Below, piece by piece: positions 7,324-13,757 of a stretch of DNA of 16,724 bases. A model generated the notes under the pieces. The model was not told where the DNA came from. It made no database searches and saw only the letters and a list, made by a program, of their open reading frames with translations. The DNA is from JAWPMT01 sp964653795. GTDB taxonomy: Bacteria > Bacteroidota > Bacteroidia > Cytophagales > Cyclobacteriaceae. The translations under genes and the position numbers were made by a program. The stretch spans positions 1 to 16,724 of the forward strand of contig CAZZHO010000091.1 in NCBI GenBank assembly GCA_964653795.1, read 5' to 3'. How positions within the stretch are numbered: the stretch's first letter is position 1; every line of letters starts with the position of its first letter.

Positions 7324-9816
7324 TTACTCCCATTCTATGTACGGTGCTCCTGCCTTTTTCAAGGCTTCGTCTAGTTGTGACATTTTGATAGCCGCGTCTT
7401 TGAGTTTCTCGTCAATAGCTGACATTTCGCTATTGATATTGTCTAAAGTCGTTTTATGGGTTTCAGTAGGTCCATAAGTAGATCTACTTATTCCAATATT
7501 TAAGGAGAAAAGCCTGGATCCAATGGTGGTCTTAGTTTTCTCACCAATTTCTCTTTTTGCTGGAGAACCGTACAACTCCTTGTCTATGGCAAGTAATTTA
7601 TTTCGCAACTCATTCAACTGATTATCTAATTGGCCTGGAGTGGATTGAGATTGAGCTAATGCCCTTTGCATAGCTTTCACTCTCTTCATGGAGTTTGCAA
7701 GTTGGATGTCCATTCTAGTAACATCTTTTGTGGCTTGTTCATAGGATCTCCAGAAGTTAGCGACCTCTTGTTTGGAAGCACCTTGTAACGCTCCTTCTCT
7801 AAGTGGTACAACTTCCACCGTGACCTTTTCAGAAATGACGGATGCTTCTCCGTTCACTTTTTTGAAGAGCTGAGCCTGGTAGGTTCCTGGAGCTACCATT
7901 AGCCCTTTGGGTTGGAAATCTGGATTCCCAGCAGCTTTTATTCCTATCGCATTCGGGGCAGGATATCTCAGGTCCCACGCTACTCTGTTCATGCCCTTCT
8001 TATTGGGAGCGGTAACTCTTCTTATCGCGTTTCCATTCATATCTGAAACAACTATGAACACTTCTGGAACTGGTTCTTCTTTCTCAGCATCAGCCTTTTC
8101 CCAACCAGGGAAAGAGCCGCCTCTGCCTTTTTCAGCAGTCTGTCTTTGGTCTTCCAGCGTATTGTATTTATCCTTCAAGTAATAGGTGAATACCGCACCG
8201 AAATCAGGGTTGGGCGCAACATAATGCGACGCTCCCATAGTGCCTTTCTCATTGTCAAAATTCAAGTGTGATCTCGGGATGTACCACCATGCTTTTCTTG
8301 GAGTGAAAAGAGCAGCTTCCTCATCGAAAGTAGAAGGACTGATGTCACGCATAAAGCTATAGTCATCGAGAATAAAGAAGCCTCTTCCAAAAGAAGCACC
8401 TATTAAGTCGTTCTCTCTTTTTTGTATGGCTAGATCTCTGAAGGAAATAGTAGGTGTCCCACCTTCAAGTTTTGTCCACTGTTTCCCAGCATCCAACGTG
8501 AAGTAAATGCCCCATTCTGTGCCCAAGAACATTAAGTCTGGCTCCTCATGATCTTGAACGATTCTCCAAAGCAGCATTTTATTAGGAAGATTGCCTTTGA
8601 TGGATGTCCAGGTGGCTCCTCTATCATTGCTTTTTGCTAGATAGGGTTTGTAATCCCCGTACTTGTGATTGTCCAATACGACGTAAACCGTATTGGCGTC
8701 ATGTAAGTCAGCTTTTACATCATTGATAAATGCTGTTGCCGGCACTCCTGATATGCTACCTACATTTATCTTCCTCCANNNNNNNNNNNNNNNNNNNNNN
8801 NNNNNNNNNNNNNNNNNNNNNNNNNNNNNNNNNNNNNNNNNNNNNNNNNNNNNNNNNNNNNNNNNNNNNNNNNNNNNNCCACCAACGGCATTTGACATTT
8901 TCTTCCAGTTTTCCCCTCTGTCCACTGATTTGAATACACCGCCTTTTCTTCTATTCAATTCTATCGCGGCATATACGATATCTGGTTCCTGATATGAAAT
9001 GGCTAAGCCGATTTTTCCTTTACTTTCTTGTGGGATGCCATTTTTTAATTCTCTCCAGGTTTCACCTGCATCCTCACTTCTATAAAGTGCGGTTTTTGGA
9101 CCTCCTCCCATGTAGGCTGCCACTGTTCTATGATGTTGCCAGGTAGCGGCATAAATTCTATTGGCATTCCGAGGATCTACCACTATGTCTGTAACCCCAG
9201 TCCACTCCTCATCTCCGAGGGTTTTCTTCCAGGACTGGCCGCCATTTGTCGATTTGTAAAAACCTCTCTCTCCACCTTTGCTCCATAGTGGACCTTGAAC
9301 GGCGACGTAAATCACATCGCTGTTATCAGGGTGGACTATGATTTTGGAAATATGTTCTGAAGCTTTCAGTCCCATGTTTACCCAGTTTTTGCCACCGTCT
9401 TGGCTTTTGTATATGCCGTCACCAAACCCAATGTGGCGACCACCGACATTTTCTCCTGTGCCTACCCAAACAGTATTGGGGTGGTTGGGATCTACCGTCA
9501 CACAGCCTATAGAGTAAGAAACCTCATTATCAAAAATGGGATCCCAGGTGATACCGGCATTTACCGTTTTCCAAACACCACCTGAACCGACTGCTACATA
9601 CCAAATACTTTCATTTTCGGGGTGAATTGCTATGTCTGCTATTCTACCCGACATGAAAGCAGGTCCAATGTTTCTGAGGGCCACGCCCTTAAATGTCTCA
9701 GATGAATATTTAGGATTGTTAGAAGTTGTGTTGCCTGATTTCCGTCGCTGACCATAGCTGATGACGACTAAAGACATCAATAGCAGCAAAAAGCTCAATT
9801 TCTTGAAGTAACGCAT
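7324..9816 (-). CDS. Secreted sortilin/VPS10-like Asp-box (BNR) beta-propeller protein, copy 2 (interrupted by assembly gap)
   Basis: This is a paralogue of the neighbouring plus-strand propeller gene. It has a signal peptide (MRYFKKLSFLLLLMSLVVIS, cleavage near YGQ, residue 22) and the same signature, RNIGPAFMSGRIADI (48-62). Asp-boxes include SQDGGKNW (138-145), STNGGQSW (189-196), SEDAGETW (247-254), SVDRGENW (297-304), then after the gap SNDRGATW and TLDAGKQW. The C-terminal part has a beta domain with APGTYQAQLFKK and a helical, probably coiled-coil end (KEVANFW-type helices to the final IEWE). Before the gap it aligns to residue 302 of copy 1, and after it resumes at copy 1 residue 587. 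About 284 residues are therefore missing where only 100 N stand, and the true protein should be close to 1080 aa. Both flanks lie in one frame, so this is a gap and not a pseudogene. Function is unknown, as for copy 1. Confidence 0.85.
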   Translation of the reverse strand: MRYFKKLSFLLLLMSLVVISYGQRRKSGNTTSNNPKYSSETFKGVALRNIGPAFMSGRIADIAIHPENESIWYVAVGSGGVWKTVNAGITWDPIFDNEVSYSIGCVTVDPNHPNTVWVGTGENVGGRHIGFGDGIYKSQDGGKNWVNMGLKASEHISKIIVHPDNSDVIYVAVQGPLWSKGGERGFYKSTNGGQSWKKTLGDEEWTGVTDIVVDPRNANRIYAATWQHHRTVAAYMGGGPKTALYRSEDAGETWRELKNGIPQESKGKIGLAISYQEPDIVYAAIELNRRKGGVFKSVDRGENWKKMSNAVGXXXXXXXXXXXXXXXXXXXXXXXXXXXXXXXXXXWRKINVGSISGVPATAFINDVKADLHDANTVYVVLDNHKYGDYKPYLAKSNDRGATWTSIKGNLPNKMLLWRIVQDHEEPDLMFLGTEWGIYFTLDAGKQWTKLEGGTPTISFRDLAIQKRENDLIGASFGRGFFILDDYSFMRDISPSTFDEEAALFTPRKAWWYIPRSHLNFDNEKGTMGASHYVAPNPDFGAVFTYYLKDKYNTLEDQRQTAEKGRGGSFPGWEKADAEKEEPVPEVFIVVSDMNGNAIRRVTAPNKKGMNRVAWDLRYPAPNAIGIKAAGNPDFQPKGLMVAPGTYQAQLFKKVNGEASVISEKVTVEVVPLREGALQGASKQEVANFWRSYEQATKDVTRMDIQLANSMKRVKAMQRALAQSQSTPGQLDNQLNELRNKLLAIDKELYGSPAKREIGEKTKTTIGSRLFSLNIGISRSTYGPTETHKTTLDNINSEMSAIDEKLKDAAIKMSQLDEALKKAGAPYIEWE
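8779..8878. other. Assembly gap (100 N placeholder)
   Basis: There are exactly 100 undetermined bases, the conventional size for a gap of unknown length. It lies inside the propeller domain of the minus-strand copy. Comparison with the plus-strand paralogue predicts about 850 bp of real sequence here. Everything downstream of base 8878 would shift by about +750 in a closed sequence. Confidence 0.98.
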
Positions 9817-9921
9817 GAGGATATTAGTTGATTTCCAGGGTGGAATTTAAGAGTAGAAGTGATAAAACCTAAGAGAAAAATTATAAGTGGTAATGGGGCT
9901 TGGCTTAAGCTGGAGACTAAT

Positions 9922-9947
9922 AAAAAAAGCCGAAATTAATCGGCTTT
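9922..9947 (-). terminator. Intrinsic terminator on the minus strand, downstream of the LytTR operon / small RNA candidate
   Basis: Read on the minus strand, AAAGCCGA (9947-9940), loop TTAATT, TCGGCTTT (9933-9926) form an 8-bp stem followed by an uninterrupted T-run (TTTTTTT, 9928-9922). The plus strand lacks a good T-run after the stem, so orientation is clear. It lies about 205 nt after the response-regulator stop and 105 bp upstream of the minus-strand propeller start. This separates the two minus-strand units. Confidence 0.85.
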
Positions 9948-10076
9948 CTAGTGCTGTATCTGTTAGTTGTTGGGGAGGTTCAGTGAAACAAACTCTCCAA
10001 CTTTTAAGATGCCCTACTGACTGTGTTCACTCAAATAGTCGGAGAGTTCAACCTCGAGCAATACAAACAAAAGATA
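9922..10076 (-). ncRNA. Candidate structured small RNA or structured 3' UTR (rod-like hairpin plus terminator), unclassified
   Basis: On the minus strand, bases 10076 to 9957 fold into a long imperfect rod. In order from the ends, TATCT pairs with AGATA, GTTTG with CTAAC (one mismatch) and TATTG with CAACA (one mismatch). Then GAGGTT (10055-10050) pairs with AACCTC (9980-9975). After a 10-nt bulge on the 3' side (9981-9990), AACTCTCCGAC (10048-10038) pairs with GTTGGAGAGTT (10001-9991) over 11 bp. TTTGAG then pairs with CTTAAA near the tip. The intrinsic terminator at 9947-9922 follows about 10 nt later. No open reading frame here is credible. A rod with a one-sided bulge is reminiscent of 6S RNA, but I do not recognise conserved 6S sequence and no clear promoter is seen. 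It could equally be the 3' UTR of the regulator mRNA. The remaining stretch 10077-10152 shows nothing recognisable. Bases 9817-9921 hold only the unrecognised upstream region of the propeller gene. Confidence 0.42.
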
Positions 10077-10152
10077 GTATTCTTATATTTCTATGGAATT
10101 GGTAGACTGTTGACCGAAGGGGTTGTTTTCGAGGACGAATGGGCCTCCTGAT

Positions 10153-10893
10153 CTATTGAAGAAAATCTTCCATCATTTCTATCAGCTCTTTCTTGCGGGT
10201 TCGGGCCACTTCCAGCTCGGTATTATCAGACATAATTACATATCCACCCCGTCCACTTTTGTAATGAGAAACATGTGCCATGTTGACGACATGTGACCTG
10301 TGAATTCGAAAGAACCCAATAGGTTGGAGCAATTCTTCATAATCAGCTAGTGGTCGACTGGCCACTATCGAATCTCTTCCTTTGATATGAAAATTGCAGT
10401 AGTTTCTGGATGAGCTCAGATATAGTATTGAGTCCAACTCAACATATGAAGTCTCGTCTTGACCGACAATGGCTATTTTCTTTGGCTTTTCAATTTTCGA
10501 GATAAGCCCTTTTATCAGGCTGAAATCCTTTTGAGCTTTATGCTTCTTTTCATATCTCCTGATGGCGTCCATAAGCTCTTGAGGATCAATAGGTTTTAGC
10601 AGGTAATCCAGTGCGGATAGGCGGATAGCCCGGATAGCATATTCCTCAAACGCCGTGGTGAAAACGACCTCAACTTCTTCACCCTGTAACTTCTCCAAAA
10701 GCTCCATTCCGTTACCATGAGGCATATGGATGTCTAAAAAAATGATATCAGGTTTCTTCTCGTTGAATTCACGAAGGCCACCGATAATATTGGAAGCTGT
10801 TCCTACTACTGAAACTTGAGGACAATACTTAGAGAGCATGATCTGCATGGTCTCCAAAGCACTTGGCTCATCATCGATTAGTAACGCTCTCAT
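10153..10893 (-). CDS. LytTR-family response regulator (receiver + LytTR DNA-binding domain)
   Basis: This is a 246-aa cytoplasmic transcription regulator. The receiver domain (1-120) has the acidic cluster D7/D8, phospho-acceptor D54 in IIFLDIHMPHGNG, T79/T80 and the invariant K100 in YLLKPID. It is joined by a short linker to a LytTR domain (about 138-246) with the typical DSILYLSSSRNYCNFH, the RPLADYEELL helix and FFRIHRSHVVNMAHV. Length and layout match the AlgR/AgrA/LytR class, which bind direct repeats as dimers. Its start codon shares one base with the stop of the upstream kinase (TAATG), so translation is probably coupled and the kinase genes are its natural partners. It is the only regulator in the operon and must serve both kinases unless one signals elsewhere. 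No clear LytTR-type direct repeat was found in the visible upstream regions, so targets are unknown. Confidence 0.95.
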   Translation of the reverse strand: MRALLIDDEPSALETMQIMLSKYCPQVSVVGTASNIIGGLREFNEKKPDIIFLDIHMPHGNGMELLEKLQGEEVEVVFTTAFEEYAIRAIRLSALDYLLKPIDPQELMDAIRRYEKKHKAQKDFSLIKGLISKIEKPKKIAIVGQDETSYVELDSILYLSSSRNYCNFHIKGRDSIVASRPLADYEELLQPIGFFRIHRSHVVNMAHVSHYKSGRGGYVIMSDNTELEVARTRKKELIEMMEDFLQ

Positions 10894-13757
10894 TACACTA
10901 AATCAGCCGGAATCAGGATGCGGACTTCAGTCCCTTCACCTGGCCGGCTGAGTACCTCTAGGTTGGTTTTGGATTTGTAATGTACACCAATCAGCCTTAT
11001 TCTCTCTCTTACCAGGGAAATACCTAAAGAGTTGCTATCCTCTTGCATACTACTGTTAAATCCTACACCATTGTCTATGAGACTTATTTGAATCTTGTCA
11101 TCTAGTTTTGTAAATGAGAGTGAGATTCTGCCCAGTTTTTCTTGCATGATACCGTGCCAAATGGCGTTTTCGACGAAGGGCTGAATGACCATAGTGGGAA
11201 TAAATGTGGCATACTGATCGATATTTTTATCAATGTCTATAATGAATTGAAACGAATCACCTGTTCGAATTTTCTCTATTTCGACATACCTTTCAATCAG
11301 TGTTATTTCTTGGTGAATGGACAGTGTGAGCTTTCTTGAAAAGTGTAGAATATCTCGAATGTGATGGCTGTACTTGGTTAAATAGGCTTCAGCGGCATCG
11401 TTCTCATTCTTCAATATGAATCGCTTAATCGAGTTTAAAGCATTGAACAAGAAGTGAGGGTTGATCTGAGCCCTCAGTACCTGCAATTGAGCTTCTACAC
11501 GCTCTGCATCAAACTTTGCCCTTAATCTTCGGTTTCTCGTCGCCCTTTGATACCCCATATAGCCTATGATAATACTCAGGACTATGAGGGTTATTTGAAA
11601 CCAAATAGTCAGCCAAAAAGGTGGTGTAATGCTAAAAGGGAGCCTGGTAGTTTTTGTCCATTTACTGTTTTTCGTTTTTGCTCGAACTTCAAATTGGTAG
11701 TCACCAGGCTTGATATTGGAGAAAGATGCCTGTCTGTCGAAGGTCTCAGTCCATTGACTGCTCTTCTCTTTCACTCTTAGTCTATAAGCATAGTGCAAGC
11801 TGGCTTTGTTGGCATAGTTTATCGCTGTAAACTCTATTTTCAAGTTTGTTGCAGTATGAGGAACTACCAATTCCTTAATTAGTGGAAGTCTTTCATCGTC
11901 TAACCAAAACCTTTCTATGAAAAGAGGAAAGTCGTTAGGTTCTTTAAACTTCGTATCAGCCGAAAAAAAGGCCAACCCATCTTCTGTGCCGACATAAATT
12001 GTGTCATTATACCACTCTAAATCGTGAATCAGATTGGAAGGTAACCCATCAGCTACTGTTATATTCTGGACTGTATATGATCCTGAGGAGCTTAGGGATA
12101 TTTTATTAAGTCCCTTATTTGAAGTGACCCACAACGTTGAATCAACTATTTCTAGTCTTCGTCCCACATTCGTCAGGAGCCCCTCCTCGGTGGTGATTCG
12201 GGTTATGTTATCTCCTATTTTCAAGATAACGCCATCGCCTCCCGTCGCTAGAAATATTGAATCTTTGGATTTTATTTCCATATCCCAAATTCGAGTATTA
12301 AATATTGGGAAAGCTTCCTTGAAGTCAACAACCGTATCTCCTTGAACTAGAAATAGACCATTTTCCCCCGCAACCCAAAGCTCTTCATCTTTAAGAAGGA
12401 TTTTTCGTTCTCCTCCATGACCTACCGCAATGTTTTTAAATCTAAACTCTCCCCAGGTACTATGGGGTTTTTGAATAATTAGATCAAATTCTTTTTTGCT
12501 TGCGATGCCAATAGAATCGTGGTGAGTGACTTGATAGTAATTTCGCTCACTAAGTGCAAAATCACGGATTCTGAAGTCAAGATGGAAATCGTGTGCCCCA
12601 GTTCCGATCAATTCTTGACTCGTGAGATATAACAAACCTGAATTATATTCCAATATTTTATATACCGGCTCTCCACGGAGCAATTCACTTTTTAATTCCT
12701 GCGTGTATGAACCTGCCGAAGAAATTGAACCAATATAGATTTCATCATGGTGAAGAAATAACTTGCCACCGACACTTAATGTCCTTCGTACTTCATTGAG
12801 TTCAGGATACTTTTTGATTTTCAATGCTTTTTTAAATAGCACTCCTTCTTTGAGCGACGCAATCCATAGATTGCTTTCTCGGTCAATAAAGGCCCCGGCT
12901 GCATCTTCAACATTAAAGAGCTTTTTTAATTTGTAGGTATTAGAATCGAGGTTATATACACCTGTATTCGTCAATAAGAATGCTTGACCTCCGGATTTGG
13001 TGAGATTTAAGCTCAGAGATTTATCTCTTAATGATTGATAAAAATATTTTCCTGTGATTGGGTTAAATATCACAATCGAATCGGATCGACCAATATGGCC
13101 AACGAACCTTTGATTTAATTCAATCCAGTGGTTGGAAGGGTTAGGTGGTAATCCAGTCGGGCCAATTTCCTCAAAGTTTGGAGGTTTTAATAAGTATCCT
13201 TTTGAATCCAATCCGTATAATCGGTTGTTTCTGGAAAATGGAGATAAGATGAAATCTGTATGATAAGGGTGTAGAAACTTTATGACAGTATCAGGCTTTA
13301 GAATCTTTACTGTATGCAAAGAGGTCACATATATATCCCCTTGAAACTCTGTTATTGATTTGACTCTGCCAGAGTCGTCCAATGACCTTAAGAGAGAGTT
13401 ATTTTTTGATGAGAAAATTGTGTCATTCAAGATGTATCCAATTCTACCACTTAAAGTATAAAGCCAGATTCTGCTTTTGCTGTCTTTAAAGAAATTGATG
13501 ATTTCCGTATCCGGTAACCCATCTTCCAATGTGTAGTTTTTGAACTCATACCCATCAAATCGAGATACCCCAGCGTCGGTAGCTATCCATATATAGCCTC
13601 TGTCGTCTTGCTCAACGGCATATGCGAAATTGCTTGGTAGGCCATCTTCAACAGTATATTGAGTAAACTCATCTCTGGGGATTAGTTGAGCGAATGCTGG
13701 AACGGTATTCACTATTGCCAACAGGAGGAAAAGAGATTTGATGCTATTTACTGTCAT
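10893..13757 (-). CDS. Sensor histidine kinase, Reg_prop propeller + Y_Y_Y + TM + LytS-type kinase (second kinase of operon)
   Basis: This is a 954-aa membrane sensor. The signal peptide (1-23, ending PAFAQ) precedes a periplasmic propeller (about 28-600) with Reg_prop-type repeats. Examples are YTVEDGLPSNF...YIWIATDAGVSRFDG (34-69), YTLEDGLPD...RIWLYTLSG, ITTEEGLLTN...LWVTSNKGLNKI (521-553) and ITVADGLPSN...IYVGTEDGLAFF (566-598). A Y_Y_Y domain (about 636-705, LKIEFTAINY ... GDYQFEVRAK) leads to one TM helix (716-733). A coiled-coil-like linker is followed by the His_kinase domain with QINPHFLFNALNS (H768). HATPase_c has QPFVENAIWHG (N864), DNGVGF (895-900) and SLGISLVRERI. The ATG lies directly after the TAG of the upstream kinase with no spacer, and its TAA overlaps the regulator ATG. 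This implies translational coupling throughout. Strong similarity to the upstream kinase shows a tandem duplication. The ligand is unknown. Confidence 0.95.
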   Translation of the reverse strand: MTVNSIKSLFLLLAIVNTVPAFAQLIPRDEFTQYTVEDGLPSNFAYAVEQDDRGYIWIATDAGVSRFDGYEFKNYTLEDGLPDTEIINFFKDSKSRIWLYTLSGRIGYILNDTIFSSKNNSLLRSLDDSGRVKSITEFQGDIYVTSLHTVKILKPDTVIKFLHPYHTDFILSPFSRNNRLYGLDSKGYLLKPPNFEEIGPTGLPPNPSNHWIELNQRFVGHIGRSDSIVIFNPITGKYFYQSLRDKSLSLNLTKSGGQAFLLTNTGVYNLDSNTYKLKKLFNVEDAAGAFIDRESNLWIASLKEGVLFKKALKIKKYPELNEVRRTLSVGGKLFLHHDEIYIGSISSAGSYTQELKSELLRGEPVYKILEYNSGLLYLTSQELIGTGAHDFHLDFRIRDFALSERNYYQVTHHDSIGIASKKEFDLIIQKPHSTWGEFRFKNIAVGHGGERKILLKDEELWVAGENGLFLVQGDTVVDFKEAFPIFNTRIWDMEIKSKDSIFLATGGDGVILKIGDNITRITTEEGLLTNVGRRLEIVDSTLWVTSNKGLNKISLSSSGSYTVQNITVADGLPSNLIHDLEWYNDTIYVGTEDGLAFFSADTKFKEPNDFPLFIERFWLDDERLPLIKELVVPHTATNLKIEFTAINYANKASLHYAYRLRVKEKSSQWTETFDRQASFSNIKPGDYQFEVRAKTKNSKWTKTTRLPFSITPPFWLTIWFQITLIVLSIIIGYMGYQRATRNRRLRAKFDAERVEAQLQVLRAQINPHFLFNALNSIKRFILKNENDAAEAYLTKYSHHIRDILHFSRKLTLSIHQEITLIERYVEIEKIRTGDSFQFIIDIDKNIDQYATFIPTMVIQPFVENAIWHGIMQEKLGRISLSFTKLDDKIQISLIDNGVGFNSSMQEDSNSLGISLVRERIRLIGVHYKSKTNLEVLSRPGEGTEVRILIPADLV

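Noticed and set aside
7324..9816. Pseudogene or frameshift in the minus-strand propeller gene
   Set aside because: Both flanks of the N gap align to the paralogue in a single frame and no internal stop is present. The shortness is due to the assembly gap.
9887..10105. 72-codon open frame on the plus strand in the long intergenic region
   Set aside because: It runs through the minus-strand terminator and the hairpin, has no protein-like composition or recognisable domain, and the inverted repeats explain the sequence better.
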